64,000 nt of DNA from Chloroflexota bacterium (GCA_902810745.1 CADDYW010000011.1:19198-83197), one strand, 5' to 3'. Positions 22,610 through 31,787 are shown, numbered from the stretch's first letter. Numbers and translations: made by a program. Notes: generated from the sequence alone by a model not told the origin.

Positions 22610-24127
22610 CTAACCTGCCTGGCCGGACTGATCGGATCCGGCAGCCGGAGCCTCGGGTGGCGGAGCTACCGGTGTTGGCGTTGGCAGTGGCTGCGACGTT
22701 GCCGCTGCCGGGTTGCTGTCGTATGGACAGTGAAACGGCGTCGGGGTTGGACCCGGCGCGAGCGGCACGTTGGTATCTGGTGCCATGACCTGCATCTTTG
22801 CTGTCGCGGGAACCTGACTCTTGTTGCCGAGCAACGTGAACACGATCTGACCGGCCTGCAGGCTCGGCGACAGCGTATAAGACCCGGCCGCTCCGAAGTT
22901 CCCATTGGCGTCCGTCAGGAAGCACGAGACCATATCGCCCTGGCTCTGCTGGGTTCGTCCGACGTAGACGTGGACAATTTCGTCGCGCGCCCAGCCGGTC
23001 CCGTAGAACGTCACCGTCGTTCCGGGACGTCCTCCGTAGGTACTCGTCTCGGCCAGCGGCGTGTAGGGCAGCACGTCGATGCTTACCGTCGACGGCGCCT
23101 GGCTCTGCTCGCCAATGGCGATGAATGTGTTCTTGCCTTTGAGCTCGAACGGAATCGTGAATGGCGCCGCGTTCTTGAACGAGCCAGTCCCATCGGCCTG
23201 GATGACTGCGACGGGTGGGCTCTGCACGCTGTTGAGGTGAAGCAGCACCCGCTCGTTCGGGCCAAACCCCTTTCCGCTGAACGTGAGCGTGGAGTCGGCG
23301 CGCGTAGCGTACGTGTTCACCGTGATCGTCGGGTACAGATTCAGCATCAGGAACCCGACGGTGACCGGCGATTGGCTCTTCTGTCCGACAAAGATGAAAG
23401 CGTTGTTGCCAATCGCACCGAACGGAACGCTGAGGCTATCCTGGCGGACGTTGCCAGCCTGGTCGGTGTGCACGGTTGCGATCGCGGGCGATGCCAGGCT
23501 GTTGAAGTAGATCTTCACCACCTCGTCGGGTGCAAAGCCCTTGAGGGAATAGGCGATCACATCGCCTGGCTTTCCGACCTGCGTTCCAAAGGTGACCTGG
23601 GGGCTGTTCGCCGCGACGGTTCCCGTTGCCATCGCCTGCTTTCCGCCATTGTGCTGCTGCGCGATGACGAGGAACGGGCCCGAGACGAAATCGCTCGGTA
23701 GGGTCAGATTAAAACCGCCAAAGCTGCCGCTTTTGTCAGCCTGGACGAATCCCAGGGCCTTACCTTGATCGTCCTTCGTGTGCTTCAAGGTGAGGTCGAT
23801 CGTCGTTCCCGGATCGAATCCAGACCCGGTGACACCAATCGTCGAGCCAGGCCGGGCGCTGGAGGGATTGAGTAGAACGAGCGGTGTGTGGCTCGTCACG
23901 AGCTGACTCACCGCGATGGGCGTCGGCGTCGGGCCACTCATGGTGGGCGTTGCCGCTGCCGTCGCCTGCGAGGCGACTTGATTCGCCGAGGGGGTCGTCA
24001 GCAGTGCCGTCGAAGGAGGCGGCGTGCTGCTGCTGGATGTCCATGGCAGGGACAGTCCGGACCCCGCCAGCGCGCCGAGAAGCGATACAACTGTGATGAC
24101 TCCGAGCACAACGAGCAGTTTGCGCAT
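22610..24127 (-). CDS. surface protein with four Ig-like repeats and Pro-rich tail
   Basis: A 505-residue paralogue of the 529-residue protein. N-terminal hydrophobic anchor or signal (about 3-25), Thr/Pro linker, then about four repeats of roughly 95 residues with the landmarks GSGFDPGTTIDL, LKGFAPDEVVKIYF, GKGFGPNERVLLHL and GTGWARDEIVHVYV. A Pro/Ala/Gly/Ser tail (about 460-505) follows. The repeats differ from its neighbour enough to suggest old duplication. It lies 36 bp after the GT39-type gene in one operon. A 214-bp spacer with no visible gene separates it from the next paralogue. Confidence 0.68.
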   Translation of the reverse strand: MRKLLVVLGVITVVSLLGALAGSGLSLPWTSSSSTPPPSTALLTTPSANQVASQATAAATPTMSGPTPTPIAVSQLVTSHTPLVLLNPSSARPGSTIGVTGSGFDPGTTIDLTLKHTKDDQGKALGFVQADKSGSFGGFNLTLPSDFVSGPFLVIAQQHNGGKQAMATGTVAANSPQVTFGTQVGKPGDVIAYSLKGFAPDEVVKIYFNSLASPAIATVHTDQAGNVRQDSLSVPFGAIGNNAFIFVGQKSQSPVTVGFLMLNLYPTITVNTYATRADSTLTFSGKGFGPNERVLLHLNSVQSPPVAVIQADGTGSFKNAAPFTIPFELKGKNTFIAIGEQSQAPSTVSIDVLPYTPLAETSTYGGRPGTTVTFYGTGWARDEIVHVYVGRTQQSQGDMVSCFLTDANGNFGAAGSYTLSPSLQAGQIVFTLLGNKSQVPATAKMQVMAPDTNVPLAPGPTPTPFHCPYDSNPAAATSQPLPTPTPVAPPPEAPAAGSDQSGQAG

Positions 24128-24163
24128 GATCGTTCTCCTTCGGATCGGCCAGCGCCGACGACG

Positions 24164-25762
24164 TCAGCTACTTGGCTCCGGCTTGATCACCTGCCGCACC
24201 TCGAGCTCCACGTCGCCCTCCTCGAACCGCGCAAGCAGTCGCGAATGGTTGTACGCATCCAGGGCAAGCTGTTCGTTGTTCAGGCCGAAGATGTAGTGCA
24301 GCTTGTTCGACAGCACCAGATAGTCCAGGCTCTGCCAGCTGTCGTGGAGCAGCTTGTCCTTGATCGCCGGGTCCGCCGCGATCTTCCAGTGCGAGTGCGC
24401 AAATGGATAGGTCGGTGCGTTACCGTTCGGCTCGTGGAGATCGACCCAGAGGTCATCGTCGATGAGTACCATCGCGTTCGAAGGGATGTTCTGGCGAATG
24501 AAGGCAAGCTGGTCGACCTGAAGTCTCGTCTGGTCGACCAGATATTCGTCGTGAGACTGTGCCACGAAGCCGACTACCATTGCAATCAATGCCACCGTTG
24601 CCAAGGTCGCTCCCAGGATCCGGGGCGATGCGTTCGCCAGTCGGGCCAGGAGCAGACCAACGTTAAGGGCAAGAAATGGCAAAACCGGTACCACGTAGAA
24701 ATCGATCATCACGCTTCCACGAATGAGGTAGATCGTGAAGGCGATCGAGAGCAGGCTCGCGACCAGGGTATTCCGATGGCGCTCGCGGTTGCTCAGGCCA
24801 ATCACCAGATTGATGATGGTTGCAAGGACACCCGCGACGATGATCAGGGGATCCTTGTTCCACCATTTGCCCCAGAAGTACTGCCAGAACTGACTATCGG
24901 CGTTCAGAATGCTGCCGCCGTGGCGGCTGATCTGCCAGAGGAGGGTTGAGATCAGCGAGACGTGGGCGCCCGGCGCGCCATTTCCGACGATTGCCGAGCC
25001 AGCGGGAAAGAATTCACCTTTCAGGAGCGCATAGAGCGGATAGAGCGAAATCAGCATCGCTGCGGCCGCGGTCCAACCGGCGATGGAAAAGCGCGCCTGG
25101 TAGGTCTCACGCACCCGGTGGTACAGGACGTAGCCGAGGACTGGCGCGAAGAAAAGCGCGTTCTCTTTGCAGAGCGTCGCCATGCCAAAGCAGAAGCCGC
25201 TTGCCAGGAGCGGCACGATGCGTCGGGATTCTTGAGTCAGGAGATCCAGGGCGAGAAGGAGCCAAAAGACCATGATATTGTCCAGCAGCACCATGCGCTG
25301 GTAATAGATCTCGAGTGGCGAAAGAGTAAAGGCGACCGACGTTGCAATCGCCGCGAAGTGGCTCCCCATCATGCGATAGGCGATCCGATAGAGAAGCACC
25401 GTCGAGCCGATATCGAGCAGAAGCATGAGGACCCGCGCGCTGTTGATCGCCATCCCGAACGTGAGGAAGTGACGCGGAAGGATAAACTCCCAGATCGCGA
25501 TCAGCAGCCAACCGGCGGGGGCGTGGTCATAGAAGTAGGTGTATGGCGCAAGCTGTCCCTCGCGGAGCACGGCCCAGGCCTGTTCCAGGTAGATCCCCTC
25601 GTCGCCGAGATAGAGCGGATAGTGAAACATGTTGTAGGCGTGCGTGATCGCTGCCAGGAGCGCGGCAGTCATGAGGCCGTACTCCTCCGCCAACGCCCTG
25701 ATCGAATCGCCCAGCGTCCGCTCCGCGCGTTCTGATGTGGTCTGGGGATCGACGTGCTGCAT
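24164..25762 (-). CDS. GT39/ArnT-type membrane glycosyltransferase
   Basis: A 532-residue polytopic membrane protein. After the first helix comes LGDEGIYLEQAW, matching the conserved acidic loop of dolichyl/polyprenyl-phosphate sugar-dependent transferases (PMT/ArnT/GT39 group). About ten further hydrophobic segments follow to about residue 400, then a soluble C-terminal domain. Such enzymes transfer a sugar from a lipid-phosphate donor on the outer face of the membrane. ATG 25762 is preceded by AAGGAG; the longer in-frame reading upstream overlaps the GT2 gene and is not protein-like. Acceptor unknown; the co-transcribed Ig-repeat proteins are candidates. Confidence 0.75.
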   Translation of the reverse strand: MQHVDPQTTSERAERTLGDSIRALAEEYGLMTAALLAAITHAYNMFHYPLYLGDEGIYLEQAWAVLREGQLAPYTYFYDHAPAGWLLIAIWEFILPRHFLTFGMAINSARVLMLLLDIGSTVLLYRIAYRMMGSHFAAIATSVAFTLSPLEIYYQRMVLLDNIMVFWLLLALDLLTQESRRIVPLLASGFCFGMATLCKENALFFAPVLGYVLYHRVRETYQARFSIAGWTAAAAMLISLYPLYALLKGEFFPAGSAIVGNGAPGAHVSLISTLLWQISRHGGSILNADSQFWQYFWGKWWNKDPLIIVAGVLATIINLVIGLSNRERHRNTLVASLLSIAFTIYLIRGSVMIDFYVVPVLPFLALNVGLLLARLANASPRILGATLATVALIAMVVGFVAQSHDEYLVDQTRLQVDQLAFIRQNIPSNAMVLIDDDLWVDLHEPNGNAPTYPFAHSHWKIAADPAIKDKLLHDSWQSLDYLVLSNKLHYIFGLNNEQLALDAYNHSRLLARFEEGDVELEVRQVIKPEPSS

Positions 25763-25785
25763 CGCTGGCTCCTTGATGGGATGGG

Positions 25786-27057
25786 TCAGATGGTTCGATC
25801 GGCACGGTGCGCGCCGATATGTTTCGTCTTCTCCCAGTTGTTGACGCCACGGATCTGCCGGATCATCGCCCGGAGGGCGGCGTAGGCCAGCACCCACTGG
25901 TAGGGCATGTACACCGCGCCCATCGTCAACGGAACAGTGATGGGCGGGTGAAGGTTGTGTGCCTGGCAAAACTCGTATAGCCCCACCACGCTGATAAGGT
26001 AGTGGGCGAGGACCAGGTACGACGGTAGAAGCAGTAGCATGGCGATGCCGACAGACGTTCGCACGTTGAACATCATCCAGACCGACACGGGCAGGTACAG
26101 CGCCAGCGCCGCCTGGAACATCGGAAATGCAAGCGTGTAGACGGCCAGAAACTTCTGGTAGAACGTGCGGAGCTTTCGCCACTCACCCTTTCCCAGCGTC
26201 TGCAGGAAGCCCTGGCTCCAGCGCGTCCGCTGACGCACGAAGTGACCGAGGGTCGGCGGCGTCTCTTCCTTGGTCACGTATCGGTCGTCATAGACGACTC
26301 GGACCCGCTCCCCGCGCGCGCTGAGCCGGATGCCCATGTCGGCATCCTCGGTCAGGTTGTGCTCGTCCCAGCCGCCTAGCTCCTCGAGAAGCTCTCGCCG
26401 AAAGAAGACGGTATTTCCGCCCAGCGGAATCATGCCCGCGCTGGCATGAAAGTGGAGGCGCGATTTGAACCAGAAATAGTATTCCAGGACGTTCAGCGTC
26501 GAATACCACGACGAATCGTAGTCCATCAGCTGGACCCCGCACTGCACTGCCCGCACCCGCTCTCGGAGCATGACCGTATTGACGATGTTGAAAATATCCG
26601 GGTGGATCTCATCCTCGGCGTCGAAGATCGTCACGACGTCGCCTCTGGACTGAGCGAAACCGACGTTGAGGCCGTGTGGCTTATTGATCGGCTGGTCGTC
26701 GAAGGCGATGACTCGCGCATTCGTGTGCCCATCGCGTGCGAGCTGCTCGATCTTTTCGCGGGCACGCTCGATCGTCCCGGTATCGTTGATCTCGCAGATG
26801 ACGATGATCTCCAGGAGTCCGGGTGGGTAGTTGGCCCGCGCCACGCGGCCGATGGTCTCCTGGATGACCTCTTCTTCGTGCCGAGCGGGAAGCAGGACCG
26901 TGAACGATAGCTGCTGGGGCTCGAAGGATGCCGGTGCTGCTGCCGCGTCGTATGCCTCTGGCTGATCCCAGGTGTAGATCATCAGATAGACGGTGTAACC
27001 AGCCTGGATCGCTATGATGATCGAGAAGACGAGTGCCGCCGTGACGATCATGCTCAT
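25786..27057 (-). CDS. processive-type family 2 glycosyltransferase
   Basis: A 423-residue membrane glycosyltransferase. One N-terminal helix (about 5-28) precedes a GT-A domain with LLPARHEEEV, the DAED metal site at 146-149, TEDAD at 237-241 and QRTRW at 276-280. The TED and Q-x-x-RW motifs mark processive synthases such as cellulose and hyaluronan synthases. C-terminal hydrophobic segments (about 300-400) complete a short channel. No PilZ domain is visible. First gene of the operon GT2, GT39, two Ig-repeat proteins, duplicated protein. Polymer identity is unknown; the convergent GH5 gene hints at a beta-glucan but this is inference. Confidence 0.82.
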   Translation of the reverse strand: MSMIVTAALVFSIIIAIQAGYTVYLMIYTWDQPEAYDAAAAPASFEPQQLSFTVLLPARHEEEVIQETIGRVARANYPPGLLEIIVICEINDTGTIERAREKIEQLARDGHTNARVIAFDDQPINKPHGLNVGFAQSRGDVVTIFDAEDEIHPDIFNIVNTVMLRERVRAVQCGVQLMDYDSSWYSTLNVLEYYFWFKSRLHFHASAGMIPLGGNTVFFRRELLEELGGWDEHNLTEDADMGIRLSARGERVRVVYDDRYVTKEETPPTLGHFVRQRTRWSQGFLQTLGKGEWRKLRTFYQKFLAVYTLAFPMFQAALALYLPVSVWMMFNVRTSVGIAMLLLLPSYLVLAHYLISVVGLYEFCQAHNLHPPITVPLTMGAVYMPYQWVLAYAALRAMIRQIRGVNNWEKTKHIGAHRADRTI

Positions 27058-27327
27058 CTCGTCCTCGCCTAAATGACCTGACGGGACAGGAATCAGTCGC
27101 AGGCAGATGGATAGATGGTTTGGTAGAGCATCATGCGTGCCCCTGGCGTCGACGCGGGGCCGCGGATGGCGACGCGCGCTCGATCCGTGGGATCACGGGG
27201 GTATTCGCCAGGGACGCGTGGTCTGGTACCACCCTGCGCACCGGAGCGTGGGAGTGAGACGCACCAGTACGCCCGTTGGAGTGGCGTGGTTTTTGCGCAA
27301 GCGCGGCTCGTCGGGCGGGAGACATCA
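27058..27327. other. divergent intergenic region, GT2 operon and regulator
   Basis: About 270 bp between the divergently read GT2 operon and the response-regulator-like gene, where both promoters should lie. I see no clear -35/-10 pair or inverted repeat by eye. Confidence 0.35.
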
Positions 27328-28086
27328 ATGTTGACGACACTGATCGTCGCGGATCAGCCTCTCCTGGCTGATCGTGTCGAGGCGGCATTACTCCTGGGCT
27401 GGCCGATGGGCGTCTTTCAGCACGAGACGAAGGGATCCAGCGCTGCTGCGGCCGTGAACGACGACATCGGTCTTGTCGTTCTCGACCTGGGGATCGAGAG
27501 TCGAGATGCTCTGGATGCCCTTGCTGTGGTTCGCCGTCACTCGGCAGTCCCGATCCTCGCCATCAGCGAGGATGCACGCGGTTCAGACCGCGAGCAAAGC
27601 CTCGGCCTTGGAGCGGACGAACTCGTGCGGCGGTCCTTCAGCCCGATCGAGCTTCTGGCGCGTGCAAAGGCGATCGTCGGGCATCACCGTGCGAGCTCGG
27701 TCGATGATCGCTTGCCAGCATCGTGCGATGGTGGTGGACTGGCTCTCGACGTCGCTGCGCGGCGTGTCCGAGTCGGGGATGCGACAGTCAGACTGTCGCG
27801 GCCAGAGCTTATCTTGATGTCCTGTCTGATCGCGGGGGAAGGGCGGGTGGTGCCTCTGCGCTCGCTGACGGCCCGGCTGTGGAACCGCGACGAGAACGCA
27901 ACGGCGTATCTGCGCTTATATGTTCGACGACTCAGGGAAGAGATCGAAGCCGATCCCGATCTACCGCGCTACCTTCTGACCGAGCGGGGTGTGGGCTATC
28001 GGCTGATCGTGCCCGAGATGGGACGCGAGCCTCCCCGCTCGGCGACGATGGGGTCTTGTCTGGTCAATCGACTACGATTGGCGTGA
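27328..28086 (+). CDS. OmpR-type response regulator with degenerate receiver
   Basis: A 252-residue protein: receiver-like domain (about 1-115) and winged-helix DNA-binding domain (about 130-230, with LSRPELILMSCLI and LRLYVRRLREEIE...TERGVGYRL). The expected phospho-acceptor Asp53 (VVLDLG) is present. However, the acidic pair near the N-terminus is reduced to one Asp (VADQ), and the conserved Lys of 'TKPF' is Arg (VRRSF, residue 102). Phosphorylation may be altered or absent. No histidine kinase gene is adjacent. ATG 27328 has GGGAG upstream. The 3' end overlaps the convergent zinc-ribbon gene by 15 bp. It may control the divergent GT2 operon. Confidence 0.78.
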   Translation: MLTTLIVADQPLLADRVEAALLLGWPMGVFQHETKGSSAAAAVNDDIGLVVLDLGIESRDALDALAVVRRHSAVPILAISEDARGSDREQSLGLGADELVRRSFSPIELLARAKAIVGHHRASSVDDRLPASCDGGGLALDVAARRVRVGDATVRLSRPELILMSCLIAGEGRVVPLRSLTARLWNRDENATAYLRLYVRRLREEIEADPDLPRYLLTERGVGYRLIVPEMGREPPRSATMGSCLVNRLRLA

Positions 28087-28395
28087 GCGGACCCGCTCGT
28101 AACAGTTGCTACAATACACGGGCTTATCGGTGCGCGGAAGGAATGGCACCATCGTGTTAGCGCCGCACTCGGCGCAAACCGCCGGATGCATCTCGCGCTG
28201 CGGCCGGTACGGTCGGTCCGACGACGGCTGTCCGTTCCCGCTATTCAAGCGCTGTCGCCGCAGGGCTCGGCAGCTCGGGCAGCGGCCCGGTTCGTTCATC
28301 AGCCCACGGCTCGCATAGAACTCTTGCTCGCCCGCAGTGAAGACGAACTCGCTCCCACATTCGCGACACTTGAGAACTTTGTCCGTGTAGTTCAT
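28072..28395 (-). CDS. double zinc-ribbon protein
   Basis: A 107-residue protein with two Cys4 modules. The first is CRECG and CPSC (about 10-42) with a 'EQEFYASRGL' segment between them; the second is CAECG and CSNC (about 74-98). A basic, Arg-rich linker joins them. This fits small CxxC-CxxC zinc-ribbon proteins found in many bacteria with unproven roles in nucleic-acid or protein binding. It has a strong promoter of its own and a leader of about 125 nt. Convergent overlap with the regulator gene. Confidence 0.72.
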   Translation of the reverse strand: MNYTDKVLKCRECGSEFVFTAGEQEFYASRGLMNEPGRCPSCRALRRQRLNSGNGQPSSDRPYRPQREMHPAVCAECGANTMVPFLPRTDKPVYCSNCYERVRSRQS

Positions 28396-28527
28396 CTTCG
28401 ATACCCTAATCTTGGGTCAGTAGTTGGCAGGTCTGTTGCCCGGAGCTGTGCCAGGGCTCGCGCCGCAACGCGGGAGTCGGGCCCGATCACCGCGCCTCAA
28501 TGACCGAGGACCTTACCACCGTGCGGC

Positions 28528-28556
28528 AGTATACACGACCGACCATAACTTTGCAA
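28528..28556 (-). promoter_or_regulatory. strong promoter of the zinc-ribbon gene
   Basis: Minus strand TTGCAA (28551-28556), 17-nt spacer, TATACT (28528-28533), reading toward the ATG at 28395. Confidence 0.6.
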
Positions 28557-28585
28557 CAGAATACAATCTCGGATCCGGAACGAGC

Positions 28586-31500
28586 TCAGTGAACGCTCAA
28601 CGTTCCGACCGGGAGTGCTGACGCGCCCCCGGTGGTCACGAGACGGGCACCGGTCTTCAGCTCGTAGAGGCCTACCTCGACGTGATACGTGCCCGCGGGA
28701 AGCTGAGGCGGAATCGGGACGACCACGCTATCGTAGATGGTATCTCCAGGGTCCCAGGCGACTGTCGGGTACGCCCCGGCGAGCGGTCGTGCGTCATGCT
28801 GAGCAACGAGGTGACCGGTTTGATCGAGGACATGGACGAAGACGGTGTAGTCGGCGCCTGGACGTTCGATCGCGCGCCAGGCCAGATCGACCGTGACCGG
28901 GGTGCCGCGACTCGAATCGGTTGGATGGACGGCAGAGCCAGCCAGTGCGATCTGATTGCCGAAGACGTCACCGTGCGGCGCGAGGACCGATGGATGGCCG
29001 AAGGTCTGATCTGGCCCGACGACCTTGACCGTGCCCAGTGTGATCGTGTTCTCGCCGGCCATGTGGCCATGCGTCGCTAGTCTGACGAAGTCTGACCGAC
29101 TGTACATACCGGCCACGAGGGTGTACAGACCCGGGTGGAGGGCGGTGAGCTGATCGAGGGGATGGCGGTCGATCACGGTGTCGCCGGGAAACCACGTGGT
29201 CGTGGGATAGTTCTCCTGATCCGGCCACGAATCGTGCTGGGCGACGCGCTTCTGGCTGGCGTCGAGAAGCTGAACAAACACCGCGTAGTCGGCTGGCGCG
29301 TCGGCCGTCGCGCGCCAGAGCAGGTCGACCTCGATCCGATCGTTCGGGTCAAGCCGTGCGACGAAACGCGAATCGGAAGGGGGAAGACTTGTCATCCCGT
29401 CGGGGCCGCGGCGAAGGATCCGCGCCGCGTCGAGCGCGAAATAGCTCCCGACTGTCGCCCCCACTGACATCGAATCTGGTAGCCGGACGGCCGCGGGCGG
29501 CGAAGACGCGTCGACTGTGCCGAGAAGGACGTGCTTGGACGTGCTGTCAACGCGTTCAGTCGACGGAGTAAGAACCTGCCCGCCGAGGATGAAGCCGAGC
29601 CCGAGACGGTACCGTCCGGGCACCACGCCTGGTGGGAGACGGATCTGCTGATGATCGCGGATGATTTCGCCGGCTCGCCACTGCGTGCATGGCCGAAGAC
29701 CGAACAGTGGGGCTTTGTCGCGAGTCGCGACAACGTGCCCGTTGTCGTCGATCAGCTGAAGGCTTACACTGCAGTCTGGCAACGGCGATTCGAGCGCTTC
29801 CCAGATCAGCGTCACGTCGATGACGCCGGGCTGCGTACCCGGAACGCGGTCGAGTCGGCTGCCGACCAGGCGGACCGAGTGGCCGAAGTCAACACCACCA
29901 ATCAGCTGTCGCGGCGGGCGCACCTGGGTTGCCAGGCCGGAGCCTGCTAGCGCTGCAGCTGTCACGACCAGTGCCAGCCTGAGCGACCAGCCAGGCCGGC
30001 GCGGCCTGACGATGATTCCGAGGACGACGAGGATCGCGACAAGCGATACTGCTTCTCCCAGGCGCTCGAACGTGGTGCCCGCGTCGACAAGCTGCAGTTC
30101 GTGATGGCCGGCCGGTACCGCCACGCGGATCGTTCCCCTGGTCCCATCTACCTCGAGCGAAACCGAGTGACCGTCGATCGCGACCTCCCAGCCCGGGTAA
30201 TAGAGACGGTCGAAGAGAACACTGGCGGGCGCACTGGCGTCAGTAGCTGCCCGGAAATTCAGCGGGCTAGACCAGACCGCGGTGACGCGTACCGGCGTCG
30301 ATGCGTGCTCGCGCGGCGACAGTAGGCTCGCGTTCTGGAAGAACGTTCCGTGGACGGCCGAAGGGAGGTAGTCGCCCTGGGTGTTGCCCGCGATCAGGCC
30401 ACTCCCGTTCTCGCGGCGCCAGACGGTCGGCAGATTGACCTCAAAGCCCTGGAGCGTCGCGTTCCGCGGGTGGAAGAGCCAGAGACTGGCGGCGAGGAAG
30501 GCGCCGACCGCCGCGACCTCGAGCCCCGCGCCGACGACGTAGACTGCTCGCCTCCCGCGTGGTCCTTGTCCCGAGGCAAGACTGCCCGGTCCGGCCTGAG
30601 CGACGAACGCGCTGATGAGGAGGGAGCTCATCAAGCCGATGTAGACGGAGAGCCGGCTCGGAAACTGAATGAAGCGGGTGAACGGCAGATGATCCCAAAC
30701 GAAAACCGAGCCGGGCTGCTGCATCCACAGCAGGAAGGCGATTGTCGCGGCGGCAAAGATCAGCACGCCGCTTCGTGCCGGTCGGGCGATGATCACCCAA
30801 AATGCCGACACGACCGCAAGTAGGATCTGGACACGCCCGACGTTGAACCAGTCGCCAGCATCCCTGAGCAGCTGGTAGTTGTAGGCCCAGTGCCCCTGGA
30901 TCAGGACCGGCAGTGGAATAAACTCGTTATGGTAGTCGAACTGGCCGGTGGTGAGCGCCGTGGTGTCTACCTGACCAAGCTGAGTCAGCACCGGAAGCCA
31001 GTAAGTCGCGCTGAGTGCGAAACCCAGGAGCCCCGCGAACACGACCGCGGCGACCGCGGAGCGGTTGAGCGCGCGGAACGATGTCACAAGCAAATAGACC
31101 AGAAGGATTGGTGCGGTCACGAGTGTCGTGATGTTGTGGGCGAGCACAAGCGCGCCGAGGAAAGCCCCGGCCACGGCGACGGTACCACCGCGGGGATGTC
31201 GTGCCGCTCGGGGAAGGCTCCAGAAGACGAACGGGAGCACGGCGAGCGCGAGGGATTCGGCGAGGTCACCGCGCAGGTAGATGTCGATAAGGTGATAGGG
31301 CACGTAGACGTAGATGATCGATGCAGCCAGACCAGCCCGCCAGCCGAAAAGGTCGCGCCCGAGGAGATAGGCTCCGAGAGCGGACGCGAGGACAGATAGG
31401 ACGAAGGTTGCCTTGAGCGCGGCGATGTAGCCAGGTCCGAGGAGGTGAAGGATCTCGCCGAGATACACTCCCAGCGGGGGGTAATAGGTGAACGTGGCGT

Positions 31501-31744
31501 AGCCATAATCGAGGGCCAGGTGAGGAGCAATCCACGGCCTCAACGTGCCCGCCCGGAAGGTTTGATCCAGGTCCAGTAGCCGATAGAGGTGGATCGCCGC
31601 GTCGTAGGATCCGTCCTGCAACCCGTGATTCAGCAGGGTATGGATCGCGGGAACGCAAGCCCATAGAATGATGACGCAGCGAATCGCCTCGGCCGGCGCA
31701 AAATGCCGGCACCCGCTTGTCGAGGCAGAAGTCGGAAAACTCAT
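28586..31744 (-). CDS. large polytopic membrane protein with three C-terminal beta-sandwich repeats
   Basis: A 1052-residue protein. The N-terminal half is a multi-helix integral membrane module resembling GT39/YfhO-like putative glycosyltransferases ('6-pyruvoyl-tetrahydropterin synthase-related' membrane proteins), with an early acidic loop (GLQDGSYDAAIHLYR). The C-terminal 400 or so residues hold three repeats of about 130 residues with landmarks VTLIWEA / VDLLWRA / VDLAWRA, DYAVFVQLLD / DYTVFVHVLD and QHDSWP / QHDARP, plus a Pro-Gly turn and a closing strand. ATG 31744 is preferred over one at 31801, which would overlap the divergent scpA. Likely envelope glycan synthesis; substrate unknown. 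Confidence 0.68.
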   Translation of the reverse strand: MSFPTSASTSGCRHFAPAEAIRCVIILWACVPAIHTLLNHGLQDGSYDAAIHLYRLLDLDQTFRAGTLRPWIAPHLALDYGYATFTYYPPLGVYLGEILHLLGPGYIAALKATFVLSVLASALGAYLLGRDLFGWRAGLAASIIYVYVPYHLIDIYLRGDLAESLALAVLPFVFWSLPRAARHPRGGTVAVAGAFLGALVLAHNITTLVTAPILLVYLLVTSFRALNRSAVAAVVFAGLLGFALSATYWLPVLTQLGQVDTTALTTGQFDYHNEFIPLPVLIQGHWAYNYQLLRDAGDWFNVGRVQILLAVVSAFWVIIARPARSGVLIFAAATIAFLLWMQQPGSVFVWDHLPFTRFIQFPSRLSVYIGLMSSLLISAFVAQAGPGSLASGQGPRGRRAVYVVGAGLEVAAVGAFLAASLWLFHPRNATLQGFEVNLPTVWRRENGSGLIAGNTQGDYLPSAVHGTFFQNASLLSPREHASTPVRVTAVWSSPLNFRAATDASAPASVLFDRLYYPGWEVAIDGHSVSLEVDGTRGTIRVAVPAGHHELQLVDAGTTFERLGEAVSLVAILVVLGIIVRPRRPGWSLRLALVVTAAALAGSGLATQVRPPRQLIGGVDFGHSVRLVGSRLDRVPGTQPGVIDVTLIWEALESPLPDCSVSLQLIDDNGHVVATRDKAPLFGLRPCTQWRAGEIIRDHQQIRLPPGVVPGRYRLGLGFILGGQVLTPSTERVDSTSKHVLLGTVDASSPPAAVRLPDSMSVGATVGSYFALDAARILRRGPDGMTSLPPSDSRFVARLDPNDRIEVDLLWRATADAPADYAVFVQLLDASQKRVAQHDSWPDQENYPTTTWFPGDTVIDRHPLDQLTALHPGLYTLVAGMYSRSDFVRLATHGHMAGENTITLGTVKVVGPDQTFGHPSVLAPHGDVFGNQIALAGSAVHPTDSSRGTPVTVDLAWRAIERPGADYTVFVHVLDQTGHLVAQHDARPLAGAYPTVAWDPGDTIYDSVVVPIPPQLPAGTYHVEVGLYELKTGARLVTTGGASALPVGTLSVH

Positions 31745-31787
31745 CGGCCCACTTCCGGAGTGGTGATTAGGTGATGAGAGTGACGCG

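Noticed and set aside
22364..23701. 445-codon plus-strand open frame
   Set aside because: Antisense to the Ig-repeat genes; Arg-rich, no domain.
25786..27057. Calling the GT2 a cellulose synthase
   Set aside because: QRTRW and TED support a processive enzyme but there is no PilZ domain or bcsB/C neighbour, so polymer identity is left open.
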